DNA from: Candidatus Aminicenantota bacterium
GTDB lineage: Bacteria > Acidobacteriota > Aminicenantia > S016-38
DNA length: 10,758 bases
Assembly (NCBI GenBank): GCA_021161165.1
Contig: JAGHBF010000156.1
Coordinates: 1-10,758, forward strand
Direction: 5' to 3'
Part shown: positions 1 through 6,955 of the stretch, piece by piece
Position numbering within the stretch: position 1 is the stretch's first letter
Layout of the letters: every line of letters starts with the position of its first letter
Position numbers and translations under genes: made by a program
Notes under the pieces: model-generated
Databases searched by the model: none
Told to the model about the DNA's origin: nothing
Seen by the model: the letters and a program-made list of their open reading frames with translations, nothing else

Positions 1-504
1 ATAATATATATAGGGTGGAATATAAACTTCTAACCCATATTCCTCGCGGAAAAATTCTGGAAGTACTAAATCAATTCGAGAAATTCTTACATTTTCTTTT
101 TTTACCGCAATAAATACCTTATCTCCATCTATAACCAGACCTTCAAATCCATCTTTTAAAGGTAAATTAAAGGGAAGTCCTTCTCCATTTTCAAGCTCTG
201 CAATCTTATAATCCAGCCATCCCAACAATAGAGTACTCGAAAATCCCGTAAACATTACATAAATAAGCATCATAGAAAGAATCAGAAGTAATACTACTGG
301 CACAATTCCCTGGAGGAAATAGGAAACCAAAAGTCTGTTTTTCACACTGAAAAAGGTCTTTTTTAAAATATCCGGCGAAAAAAGTACCAGCAAAAAGAAA
401 CCGAGAACAGCTGTTACGAAAATAAAAGAATATAAATCCCTGACCACAAGGAGCAAAATCAGAAAATAAAATACCACCATCAATATAAATAGTTTCTTTC
501 TCAT
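1..504 (-). CDS. N-terminal part of a multi-pass membrane protein, possibly a signalling sensor (3' end outside window)
   Basis: An open frame of 168 codons runs from an ATG at 504 to the window edge without a stop, so the C-terminus is missing. The start overlaps the stop of the upstream iron-sulfur gene as ATGA, which supports this start and translational coupling. A weak AGGG lies upstream. The N-terminus begins MRKK and then has hydrophobic helices at about residues 5-22, 26-43 and 60-86. The third is introduced by VKNRLLVSYFLQGIVPV. That pattern (NRLL..Y...G.VPV.LL) resembles, from memory, the membrane entry of sensor histidine kinases and SpoIIE/PP2C-type phosphatases. After it comes a soluble, probably extracytoplasmic stretch (about 95-168) with alternating charged and beta-like segments. 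No catalytic domain is in view, so the signalling assignment is an inference from the third helix and could be wrong. It is last in the visible pyr operon, and no link to pyrimidine synthesis is evident. Confidence 0.75.
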   Translation of the reverse strand, partial: MRKKLFILMVVFYFLILLLVVRDLYSFIFVTAVLGFFLLVLFSPDILKKTFFSVKNRLLVSYFLQGIVPVVLLLILSMMLIYVMFTGFSSTLLLGWLDYKIAELENGEGLPFNLPLKDGFEGLVIDGDKVFIAVKKENVRISRIDLVLPEFFREEYGLEVYIPPYIYY

Positions 505-1607
505 CTTATAGCCCTGTTGACAATCTCTCCTAGATGCAATGTTTTAACAGGAGAATAGCTTCCCAAAAACATTATACACCCGGGACACTCTGTTACCAGA
601 TAGTCTGCCCCGGATTCCAGCACAAATTCCTTTTTTTTATTCCTTATCTTAAAAGAAATCTCCGGATGAGAAAGGGAAAAACTCCCGCCGAACCCGCAAC
701 AAAGATCGGGTCTTTCCATCTCCACGAAATTTCCCACAATCGAAAGAACCTTTCTCGGTTCTTTCCTTATCCCAAGCTCCTTTTTTAAATGACAAGGGTC
801 GTGCCATGTCATATTCCAGTTGAGATTTTTTAATTTTAAGTGCTCTAAATTTTTAAGCACAAAGTTTGATACATCAATAACGTTGTCCAACCTGTAATAC
901 CTTCTGAAAGTATTAAGGCCTGTGGGACATGGCGAAATTATCAAATCTGGCTCTATTTTTTTTATCATTTTCAAATTATGAGTCTTCATCTTCTGAAACT
1001 CTCTCTCTTCTCCAATTGAAAGATACGGAAACCCGCAACATACCTGCCCCTTTGGTATATAAAGGTCATAACCCGCTTTCACCACGATCTCTGAAATTGC
1101 CCTTGCAATATTGGGGAAAAATTTATTGGTTAAACACCCAACAAAAAAAAGAACTTTCCCTTTACCCTTACCTTTAATGAACTCATTTACAGTGGAAAGA
1201 AAAGGTCTGGGAGAAGGAGAAAAGGGAAATTTCTCCGGAGAAATTATGGACAAAATGGTTGTAAAAAGATGGGCAGGAAAAATCTCCTTAGTAAGCCCAT
1301 CTATAGCTATCTTCTTTAGCCTATTTTTTCCCCATTTTTTTCTTGCTTCTATAATTATGTCAATTGTTCTTATCCCGGACGGACATACGAATTCACAACC
1401 CCCACAAAGTGAACAGTATGGAAGCACATCCAAAATTCCTTTTTCTTTAATCTTACCTTCTAATCCGTACTTAATTAAATAAATCTTTCCCCTGGGAGAA
1501 ACAGCTTCGTCTCTCTGAATTTCATATACGGGACATGATGTAAGACAGTTTCCACAACGAACACAAACGTTAACTAATTCAAAAAGATTCAAATGCGATT
1601 TTTCCAT
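501..1607 (-). CDS. GlcF/HdrD-like (Fe-S)-binding oxidoreductase subunit with two CCG domains
   Basis: This 368-residue protein has the family layout of electron-transfer subunits such as glycolate oxidase GlcF, LutA/LldE and heterodisulfide reductase HdrD. A double ferredoxin module comes first: C15xxC18xxC21xxxC25P and C65xxC68xxC71xxxC75P, enough for two [4Fe-4S] clusters. Two cysteine-rich (CCG) domains follow: C158, C190-C191-G and C227, then C272 (DPCH), C303-C304-G and C341xxC344. There is no membrane helix, so it is likely cytoplasmic or peripheral. Its usual partner is an FAD-binding GlcD-type or HdrABC-type subunit, and none lies in this window. The gene starts inside pyrC (29 nt overlap). 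The start is fixed by an in-frame TAA directly before the ATG and by the cysteine motif at residue 15. No convincing Shine-Dalgarno is present, so expression probably depends on coupling to pyrC. Substrate unknown. The family call is firm; a role in dihydroorotate oxidation is only a hypothesis from position. Confidence 0.9.
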   Translation of the reverse strand: MEKSHLNLFELVNVCVRCGNCLTSCPVYEIQRDEAVSPRGKIYLIKYGLEGKIKEKGILDVLPYCSLCGGCEFVCPSGIRTIDIIIEARKKWGKNRLKKIAIDGLTKEIFPAHLFTTILSIISPEKFPFSPSPRPFLSTVNEFIKGKGKGKVLFFVGCLTNKFFPNIARAISEIVVKAGYDLYIPKGQVCCGFPYLSIGEEREFQKMKTHNLKMIKKIEPDLIISPCPTGLNTFRRYYRLDNVIDVSNFVLKNLEHLKLKNLNWNMTWHDPCHLKKELGIRKEPRKVLSIVGNFVEMERPDLCCGFGGSFSLSHPEISFKIRNKKKEFVLESGADYLVTECPGCIMFLGSYSPVKTLHLGEIVNRAIR

Positions 1608-2856
1608 TTACAATAGTAAGAACCGCCGCACCTTTCAACTTCCAGCCTTCAAAAGGTGTATTTCTGCTCTTTGAAGCGAATTCTTCGCTATTTACAGTAA
1701 TCTCTTTTTTAGGATCGATAACTGTTATATGAGCAGGCCCATCCTTCTCAATTTTTCCAAACCCTTCCAGCCCGAGTATGCGGGCGGGATTTACCGATAG
1801 GAGCTCGACAAATCTTTCCACAGTTATTTTCTTTTTTTCAACCAGCTTATCCCATATAACCGGAACAGTGGTTTCTAAGCCAATAACACCAAAGGGAGCT
1901 ACATCGAATTCCACTTCCTTATCATCCCTTGTATGAGGCGCATGGTCAGAAGCTATTACATCTATTAATCCAGAGCTAAGGGCTTCCTGAAGAGCTTCTT
2001 TATCTTCCGCAGATCTGAGAGGAGGATTCATTTTAAAGTTCGTATCATAGGTCTCAAGGTGGGTTTCATCCAGAACAAGATGATGAGGTGTTACCTCGCA
2101 AGTTACATTAGCTCCTCGGGCTTTTGCCTGCTCGATAACTTCAAGTGTCTTTGCAGAGGAAACATGCTGTATATGGATTTTGCTTTTTGTAAACTCTGCT
2201 ATATAAACATCACGCGCAACAGCAGCTGCCTCAGAAATCCAGGGAATACCTTTTAATCCCAGTTTAGCGGTAATATAGCTCTCATTGGCTACACCGCCCA
2301 TTGATAAACTTCTGTCTTCTGCATGATCAAGATAAATTCCATCAATAATCTTAAGATATTCCAGGCCCCTTCTCAGCAATAGAGGGTCAGAGACCGGAAA
2401 ACCATCATCAGAAAAGGCCACTGCACCTTCCTCTGCCATCATAACCATTTCAGCCAGTTCCTTCCCCTGTCTGCCCTTTGTAAAGCTCCCCACCGGAAAA
2501 ACATATATGTCTGTCATCTTCCCCTTTTCCACAACGAATCTAACCCTCAAAGGGTCATCCACTGGAGGTTCAGTATTGGGCATCATTGCCACTGCCACAA
2601 ATCCCCCTTTTGCAGCAGCCTTTGCCCCGCTCTCTATGTCTTCCGCATCCTCTCTTCCTGGTTCTCTGAAATGAACATGCATATCTATAAGCCCGGGAAC
2701 CACTATCATTCTTGTAAGGTCATAAATTTTACAATCCTCACAGTTTATTCTTTTGGCTATCTGCTTAATCTTCCCATTTTCCACAAGCACATCAAAAATT
2801 CCATCTAATCCGTTTAGAGGAGATACAATCCTTCCATTTTTGAGGAGGATCCTCAT
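1579..2856 (-). CDS. pyrC: Dihydroorotase, class I
   Basis: It catalyses the reversible cyclisation of N-carbamoyl-L-aspartate to dihydroorotate, step three of UMP synthesis, in the cytoplasm. The 425 residues match the usual length of class I (B. caldolyticus/Aquifex-type) enzymes. The amidohydrolase fold is shown by H60-V-H62 in DMHVHFREPG (metal ligands), FSDDG at 149-153 (bridging aspartate), DHAED with H178, HVSS with H231, and SDHAPH at 303-308 with the catalytic aspartate D304. The C-terminal beta-sandwich ends NTPFEGWKLKG, also typical. The ATG overlaps the pyrB stop (ATGA), and GGAGGTG stands 4 nt before it, so translation is coupled to pyrB. In Aquifex this enzyme class forms a complex with aspartate carbamoyltransferase. 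The pyrB-pyrC adjacency would fit that, but the sequence alone does not show it. The last 29 nt also encode the start of the iron-sulfur protein. Confidence 0.97.
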   Translation of the reverse strand: MRILLKNGRIVSPLNGLDGIFDVLVENGKIKQIAKRINCEDCKIYDLTRMIVVPGLIDMHVHFREPGREDAEDIESGAKAAAKGGFVAVAMMPNTEPPVDDPLRVRFVVEKGKMTDIYVFPVGSFTKGRQGKELAEMVMMAEEGAVAFSDDGFPVSDPLLLRRGLEYLKIIDGIYLDHAEDRSLSMGGVANESYITAKLGLKGIPWISEAAAVARDVYIAEFTKSKIHIQHVSSAKTLEVIEQAKARGANVTCEVTPHHLVLDETHLETYDTNFKMNPPLRSAEDKEALQEALSSGLIDVIASDHAPHTRDDKEVEFDVAPFGVIGLETTVPVIWDKLVEKKKITVERFVELLSVNPARILGLEGFGKIEKDGPAHITVIDPKKEITVNSEEFASKSRNTPFEGWKLKGAAVLTIVNGKIAFESF

Positions 2857-3770
2857 CTCTCACCTCCAAGAAGTAATGATAATACAGCCATTCTCACAGC
2901 CACTCCTTTTTCAACCTGCTCAAGAATAACAGAACGACCGGAATCGGCCACATCTGAAGATAATTCTATACCTCTATTTATGGGGCCTGGATGCATAACT
3001 ATCGCATCAGGTTTTGTCCTTATGAGCCTCTCAGGAGTCAGCTGGTATTTCTGTCTGTATTCCCTTACAGAAGGGAAAAACCCACCTTGCATCCTTTCCT
3101 TTTGAAGTCTTAACATAATGACAACGTCAGCATTTTCCAGAGCTCTGTCAAGATTATAATCAATCTCTACAGGAAAACCTCTGAAGTAACCGGGAATAAG
3201 GGTGGGCGGCCCTGAAATAACCACCTTCGAACCCATCTTACTGAACAAAAATATGTCCGACCTTGCAACTCTGCTGTGGAGGATATCCCCTACAATCACC
3301 ACTTTCAATCCATCTAATCTCCCCTTTTTCTCAAGGACGGTCATCCCGTCAAGCAAAGCCTGTGTTGGATGCTCATGAGTACCATCTCCTGCATTAACAA
3401 CCGAACTCGAACAGAAAGTCGTGAGGAATTTAGCTGCCCCGGAAAAAGAGTGCCTTATAATAATTAAATCCGTTTTCATTGCTTCTAGATTTAAAACTGT
3501 ATCTTTTAAACTCTCCCCTTTCCTTACGGAAGAAACAGAGGAAGAAAAATTCATGACGTCAGCGCTCAATCTTTTAGCTGCTATTTCGAATGAAGATCGG
3601 GTTCTTGTACTGGGTTCAAAGAAAAGATTCACCACTGTTTTACCTCGTAAAACAGGAACTTTCTTTATTGGTCTTTTTGATATTTCAATAAAACTCTTCG
3701 ATGTTTCCAGAATCTCTTCAATCTCTTCCTTTTTAAGATTTTCAATTCCCAGCAAATGTTTTTTTTCCAT
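2853..3770 (-). CDS. pyrB: Aspartate carbamoyltransferase catalytic subunit
   Basis: It condenses carbamoyl phosphate with L-aspartate to N-carbamoyl-aspartate, the committed step of pyrimidine synthesis. The 305 residues are the normal catalytic-chain length. Carbamoyl-phosphate contacts are visible as FFEPSTRTR (50-58, S54-T-R-T-R58), R106-H107 and HPTQ at 134-137. The lysine donated from the neighbouring chain of the trimer lies in VRKGES (K84). Aspartate-side residues appear in GDILHSRVARS (R167) and MLRLQKER (R221, Q223), followed by HPGPINRG at 260-267. The ATG follows the pyrR stop with no gap (TAG|ATG), and a clean GGAGG 5 nt upstream lies within the end of pyrR. No regulatory chain gene (pyrI) is present in the window. 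It may therefore act as an unregulated trimer or in complex with PyrC. Confidence 0.98.
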   Translation of the reverse strand: MEKKHLLGIENLKKEEIEEILETSKSFIEISKRPIKKVPVLRGKTVVNLFFEPSTRTRSSFEIAAKRLSADVMNFSSSVSSVRKGESLKDTVLNLEAMKTDLIIIRHSFSGAAKFLTTFCSSSVVNAGDGTHEHPTQALLDGMTVLEKKGRLDGLKVVIVGDILHSRVARSDIFLFSKMGSKVVISGPPTLIPGYFRGFPVEIDYNLDRALENADVVIMLRLQKERMQGGFFPSVREYRQKYQLTPERLIRTKPDAIVMHPGPINRGIELSSDVADSGRSVILEQVEKGVAVRMAVLSLLLGGER

Positions 3771-4319
3771 CTATTCCTCCGGTTCAGTTATTAGAACCTC
3801 ATCGATACCGTCAACTTCCTTTAATCTAACCTTTACCCTTTCATGTTTAGAAGTAGGAAGCACTTTCCCAACATAATCTGCCTGAATTGGAAGTTCCCTA
3901 TGTCCCCTATCTATAAGCACTGCAAGTTGTATTGTTCTTGGACGACCTAAATCCATAATAGAATCCATTGCTGCTCTTATTGTTCTTCCTGTAAAAAGTA
4001 CGTCATCCACAAGGATTATATCTTTATCATCGACAGGGAACATGATTTCTGTTCCCTTCACCTCAGGTTGAATCCCTTTTGTTGGGATATCATCCCTATA
4101 CAGAGTTATATCAAGTATTCCCATAGGAAGCTCTATCCCTTCCATCTTTTTTATGGCTTCACGAATTCTACCGGCAAGGAATACTCCTCTTGTCCGAATT
4201 CCAATGAGAGCAAGGTTTTCAATATATCTGTTACGCTCCAGAATCTCAGTGGCCAACCTGGAAATCACCCTTGAAATTCTCCTGGCATCCATAATTCTTG
4301 CTTTTACCTTTTCTTCCAT
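3771..4319 (-). CDS. pyrR: Bifunctional pyr operon regulator / uracil phosphoribosyltransferase PyrR
   Basis: PyrR binds pyr mRNA in a UMP-dependent way and in many species also has uracil phosphoribosyltransferase activity. The 182-residue length is typical. The signature PRPP loop is ILVDDVLFTGRT at about 102-113. Other family stretches are IRTRGVFLA (41-49), TLYRDD (72-77) and LIDRGHRELPIQADYVGK (135-152), the last being very characteristic of PyrR. The ATG has a strong GGAGGT 4 nt upstream (4324-4329). It is the first gene of the pyrR-pyrB-pyrC unit, so PyrR would be autoregulated. However, the leader is only about 35-40 nt and holds no terminator/antiterminator pair, so attenuation as in Bacillus is not apparent. 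Blocking of ribosome binding is an alternative. Confidence 0.97.
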   Translation of the reverse strand: MEEKVKARIMDARRISRVISRLATEILERNRYIENLALIGIRTRGVFLAGRIREAIKKMEGIELPMGILDITLYRDDIPTKGIQPEVKGTEIMFPVDDKDIILVDDVLFTGRTIRAAMDSIMDLGRPRTIQLAVLIDRGHRELPIQADYVGKVLPTSKHERVKVRLKEVDGIDEVLITEPEE

Positions 4320-4356
4320 TACTACCTCCGGACTTTTTTACCCCCTTTAAATCCTC
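4320..4356 (-). promoter_or_regulatory. Short pyrR leader with Shine-Dalgarno and a possible PyrR-loop-like sequence
   Basis: The predicted untranslated leader contains AGUCCGGAGGU directly before the start. GGAGGU is the ribosome binding site. The same bases resemble a shortened PyrR binding loop: the Bacillus consensus, from memory, is ARUCCNGNGAGGYU, and here the UCC and GAGG parts are kept but the segment between is two bases shorter. I see no strong closing stem, only a possible weak GGAUUU/AAGUCC pairing. There is no intrinsic terminator. Translational repression by PyrR is possible but unproven, and the match may be a by-product of the Shine-Dalgarno. Confidence 0.3.
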
Positions 4357-4362
4357 CCAGTA

Positions 4363-4371
4363 ATTATAACA
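4363..4371 (-). promoter_or_regulatory. Extended -10 promoter of the pyr operon
   Basis: Read on the minus strand the site is TGTTATAAT: a consensus TATAAT (4363-4368) preceded by the TGn extension (4369-4371). No good -35 hexamer lies 16-18 nt upstream, which is tolerated by extended -10 promoters. Transcription should start near 4355-4357, about 37 nt before the pyrR ATG. It is the only promoter I can see for the five-gene minus-strand unit. Confidence 0.6.
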
Positions 4372-4375
4372 GAAT

Positions 4376-4405
4376 TTTACTTCTAATTTATTTATGTGGT
4401 ATCTT
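4376..4405 (+). promoter_or_regulatory. Possible promoter of mgtE, leaderless type
   Basis: TATCTT at 4400-4405 resembles a -10 box (4 of 6). TTTACT at 4376-4381 resembles a -35 box (4 of 6) at 18 nt spacing. The -10 ends 7 nt before the mgtE ATG, so the transcript would start at or next to the start codon. No Shine-Dalgarno precedes the ATG, in keeping with a leaderless mRNA. The individual hexamers are weak. Confidence 0.4.
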
Positions 4406-4412
4406 TAATTTT

Positions 4413-5777
4413 ATGAATGAAAAGGCCCTTATCGTACTATATAGTTCTATAAAAAAGTTCATACGCGCAAGGGCCTATTCCAAACTCTGGAACCTTACAA
4501 AAAAAGTCCATGCGGCGGATATAGCCGCAATAATGGATAAGTTATTTCCCAGTGAAAGGATAGAACTTTTTCATGTAATATATAATAACGACATTGAAAA
4601 AGCTGCTGATGTAATCTCAGAGCTTGATCCTGATATAGCTGCAGAAATTATAATCAAATCCGATTTCCCTCCTGAAAAAATAGTAGAGCTCTTCCGCCAT
4701 ATCTCAAGTGATGATGTAGTCTCTATTCTGGATGAACTTCCAGAAGAAATAGCTGAAAAGATAAAAGAACTAATGAGCCCAAAGCGCACGGAGGAAGTGG
4801 AGGCTCTGCTCTCTTACAAAGAGGAAACAGCAGGACATATCATGTCCACAGATTTCTATGCGCTCTCAGAAGATACCACAGTGGCCGATGCTATAACAGC
4901 TATTCAGCTTGCAAGAGAAAAAGAATCCGGTTTTTATCTATATGTAGTAGACAAAGAAGGAAAATTGGTAGGAGTAGTTTCTCTAAAACAATTAATTCTT
5001 AACCCCCCTTCAACCAGACTTAAAGATATAATGAACCGGGACGTTATTTCTGTAACAGTGGATACTGACCAGGAAGAGGTGGCAAGGCAGGTATCAGCAT
5101 ACAATCTAGTGGCAATACCGGTCGTGGATCACGACGGAAAGCTTAAAGGTGTAATTACTGTAGATGACATTATAGACGTTATAGAAGAGGAAGCAGCTGA
5201 AGACCTGTTAAAAATGGCAGGTCTTGAGGAAATAGACAGAATAACAACTCCTCCTATAAAGTCCATAAGGAAAAGATTACCCTGGCTTTATGTAAATCTT
5301 ATAACCGCTGCTGTAGTTTCTTCTGTTATTTCTCTATTTAAAGGCACAATTCAAAAATATGCCCTTGTTGCCGCATTTATGCCAATAACTGGGCTTGTCG
5401 GGAACGCAGGAGTACAGGCAATAGCCGTTATGGTAAGAGAACTTGCACTGGGAGAAGTATCTTGGGAAACGACCAGAAAAGCTCTTTTAAAGGAAATTCT
5501 TGTCGCCCTGGGAAACGCAGTGGCTCTCGGTATAATCATTGCCATTCTGGGACAGGTGGTCACAGGCAAACCCATAATCGGCCTTATACTATTCCTGGTT
5601 CTCTTAGGAGATATGGTAATAGCGGCGATAGCAGGAACTCTTATACCTATATTATGGAAAGTAGCAGGACTTGACCCTGCTTTTGGCCCGGGAACTTTTC
5701 TTACAATGCTTACTGATGGTTTCGGATACTTTCTTCTTTTCGGACTAACATCAATTCTCATAGGAAAGCTAATGTAA
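4413..5777 (+). CDS. mgtE: Magnesium channel/transporter MgtE
   Basis: This inner-membrane homodimeric Mg2+ channel is gated by intracellular Mg2+. The 454 residues match the family (about 450). Domain order is complete. A helical MgtE-N domain spans about 20-135. A CBS pair follows (about 144-196 with TAGHIMSTDFYAL, and 207-259 ending ITVDDIIDVIEEE). A connecting helix with EEAAEDLLKMAG (259-270) leads to five membrane helices from about 289 to 453. The conserved pore region is recognisable in GLVGNAGVQAIAVMVRELALGEV (split at 327-349). The helix-5 aspartate that in Thermus MgtE sets Mg2+ selectivity corresponds to D435 in LTDGFGYF. The gene is divergent from pyrR and followed 1 nt later by recO, so the two are probably cotranscribed. 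No Mg2+ riboswitch can precede it because the predicted leader is absent; regulation is likely through the protein's own cytosolic domains. Confidence 0.96.
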   Translation: MNEKALIVLYSSIKKFIRARAYSKLWNLTKKVHAADIAAIMDKLFPSERIELFHVIYNNDIEKAADVISELDPDIAAEIIIKSDFPPEKIVELFRHISSDDVVSILDELPEEIAEKIKELMSPKRTEEVEALLSYKEETAGHIMSTDFYALSEDTTVADAITAIQLAREKESGFYLYVVDKEGKLVGVVSLKQLILNPPSTRLKDIMNRDVISVTVDTDQEEVARQVSAYNLVAIPVVDHDGKLKGVITVDDIIDVIEEEAAEDLLKMAGLEEIDRITTPPIKSIRKRLPWLYVNLITAAVVSSVISLFKGTIQKYALVAAFMPITGLVGNAGVQAIAVMVRELALGEVSWETTRKALLKEILVALGNAVALGIIIAILGQVVTGKPIIGLILFLVLLGDMVIAAIAGTLIPILWKVAGLDPAFGPGTFLTMLTDGFGYFLLFGLTSILIGKLM

Positions 5778-5778
5778 T

Positions 5779-6393
5779 ATGCCGAGATTTGTTTACAAGT
5801 CCTTCGTCCTTGATTCCAGATACATTTTTGAAATTGACCGGGAAGTAATTCTTTTCACACAGCAAAGAGGTAAACTTAAAACAATTGGTAGAGGTGGAGC
5901 AAAGATTCCAAATCGATTCGGTTCCGCAATTTCACCCTTCTCGTTGGTTGAAGCCACCGTCTGGGAAAGCTGGAAGGGTGGCTTAACTCTTGAAACAACG
6001 GAACTTATAATTCCAGGGTTTCTTTTTATAACAAATCCATATCTTTATCCCTATTTATCTTCTCTACAGGAAGTTCTGTTAATCCTCCTACCTGAAAATC
6101 TTCCAAGGGAAAAGGTCTTCAGACTGCTTGAAAAAAGCATTAAATATATTCGGGAAAATCCTGTTGCTTTATCCTTTTATATACTTTATTGGGCTCTAAA
6201 ACTGGAAGGATTCCCTGTGGATAAAAAAATTTCAAGGACTCTACGGGAAAAATTAAAACTTCCCCCTTCTGAGTTTTCTAAAATACGCATTTCTTCCCCT
6301 TTATTTGTTTCCCTCCTGGGAAAAGTGGAATATTTTTTGTCGAGAAAATTAAATTCTCTGGTCTATCTTAAATCTTTCCTCAATATTCTCTAA
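5779..6393 (+). CDS. recO: DNA repair protein RecO, short cysteine-free form
   Basis: RecO acts with RecF/RecR to load RecA on SSB-coated single-stranded DNA in gap repair and also anneals strands. The N-terminal OB-fold (about 1-78) shows the family pattern: FVLDSRYIFEIDREVILFT, then GRGGAKIPNRFGSAISPFSLVEATVWE (split over 37-63) and LETTELI. The rest is helical, with the family's LEGFPVD near 142-148. At 204 residues it is shorter than the usual ~240, and it contains no cysteine, so the zinc site found in some RecO proteins is absent. The ATG lies 1 nt after the mgtE stop with only a distant AGGA, suggesting coupling to mgtE. Its last 45 nt overlap the convergent gene on the other strand. 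Recognition rests on the N-terminal half; the C-terminal half is divergent. Confidence 0.75.
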   Translation: MPRFVYKSFVLDSRYIFEIDREVILFTQQRGKLKTIGRGGAKIPNRFGSAISPFSLVEATVWESWKGGLTLETTELIIPGFLFITNPYLYPYLSSLQEVLLILLPENLPREKVFRLLEKSIKYIRENPVALSFYILYWALKLEGFPVDKKISRTLREKLKLPPSEFSKIRISSPLFVSLLGKVEYFLSRKLNSLVYLKSFLNIL

Positions 6394-6855
6394 AATGGAA
6401 GAAATTTCTTTTTTTATTGTCTCTGGGTCAGAGTTGCCAGCTATTTCCTGTAATTTATAAAGAGAATCTTTTATCGCAATAACATTCTCCCTGAGACTTT
6501 CTCCAAGGACAGCAAGCTTCTCTGAGAGCTCTCTCCAGTAGCTTTCATCATCGATATTGACGGATTCTAATTTTCCCTCAATAAATTCATCTACACTCTC
6601 CATAAACCTCTCTAAAGGATCAGAAACTGATTTTATAATATCAGCCATTTTCAAGCTCGCAATCGGATAAACTACAAGGAATGTAACTGCAAAACTTATG
6701 AGGTAAAGGTATATGGTCTCAAGGGGAGAAAACCTCTCAAGGATGGAAAGGACGACTGCAAAAAGGATAATGCTTACTATAACCGCATAAAAAATTAAAG
6801 CTCTGGCCTTCCCTTTTAATCTTTTTACATCTTTCTTTAAGGTTCTTTTTCTCAT
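6349..6855 (-). CDS. Small membrane protein: two-helix hairpin plus HAMP-like and coiled-coil segment
   Basis: I do not recognise a named family. The 168 residues start with a basic stretch (MRKRTLKKDVKRLKGKAR), then two hydrophobic helices at about 19-39 and 46-67. They are joined by only about six residues, so there is no outer sensor domain. The following segment has a HAMP-like rhythm: DPLERFMESVDEFIEGKLES (79-98), then ESYWRELSEKL. Residues 105-165 look like a long amphipathic helix or coiled coil. There is no kinase, methyl-accepting or cyclase domain behind it, so it would be a free-standing HAMP-like adaptor or simply a membrane-anchored coiled coil. It is transcribed alone, divergent from gdhA and convergent with recO, overlapping recO by 45 bp. 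The ATG has no Shine-Dalgarno but a TATAAT 6 nt upstream. The coding call is good; function is unknown. Confidence 0.8.
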   Translation of the reverse strand: MRKRTLKKDVKRLKGKARALIFYAVIVSIILFAVVLSILERFSPLETIYLYLISFAVTFLVVYPIASLKMADIIKSVSDPLERFMESVDEFIEGKLESVNIDDESYWRELSEKLAVLGESLRENVIAIKDSLYKLQEIAGNSDPETIKKEISSILENIEERFKIDQRI

Positions 6856-6861
6856 GAAATT

Positions 6862-6867
6862 ATTATA
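6862..6867 (-). promoter_or_regulatory. -10 box of the HAMP-like gene, leaderless type
   Basis: A perfect TATAAT on the minus strand ends 6 nt before the ATG at 6855, so transcription should begin at about the A of the start codon. No Shine-Dalgarno is present in between. No clear -35 hexamer is seen; the TTATAAG repeats occupy that area. Confidence 0.5.
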
Positions 6868-6870
6868 CTA

Positions 6871-6889
6871 CTTATAAGCACTTTATAAG
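6871..6889. repeat. Tandem TTATAAG motifs between divergent promoters
   Basis: CTTATAAG (6871-6878, a perfect palindrome) is followed by CTTTATAAG (6881-6889). The palindromic TTATAA cores are centred 11 bp apart, about one helical turn. The pair lies between the divergent promoters of the HAMP-like gene and gdhA and could be an operator for one or both. AT-rich chance is a real alternative. Confidence 0.35.
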
Positions 6890-6927
6890 TTGCACTAAAT
6901 TTTAAAATGTGTTAAATTTCATAAGGA

Positions 6928-6948
6928 TATAATAAAAAGTAAGGAGGT
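6928..6948 (+). promoter_or_regulatory. gdhA -10 box and strong Shine-Dalgarno
   Basis: TATAAT at 6928-6933 is a consensus -10, though without a clear -35. An alternative pair is TTGCAC (6890-6895) with TAAATT (6913-6918) at 17 nt spacing. AAGGAGGT at 6941-6948 is a complete Shine-Dalgarno 7 nt before the ATG at 6956. This marks a classical, leadered and presumably highly translated gene, unlike its divergent neighbour. Confidence 0.55.
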
Positions 6949-6955
6949 ATAATCC

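Noticed and set aside
3421..3876. 151-codon open frame on the plus strand opposite pyrB/pyrR
   Set aside because: It crosses the boundary of two certain genes, its serine/phenylalanine-rich translation is typical of an antisense frame, and it has no Shine-Dalgarno or known motif.
4320..4412. Mg2+ riboswitch (M-box) or PyrR attenuator in the pyrR-mgtE intergenic region
   Set aside because: Only 92 bp are available for two divergent promoters; no long stem or U-tract terminator is present on either strand.
6399..6415. AAGAAATTTCTT palindrome followed by T residues just after the recO stop, as a terminator
   Set aside because: The stem has at most four AT-rich pairs with an AATT loop and would be unstable; it also lies within the opposing coding sequence.
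6948..6953. Second TATAAT just before gdhA as its promoter
   Set aside because: It overlaps the end of the Shine-Dalgarno and would make that site useless; the TATAAT at 6928 is better placed.
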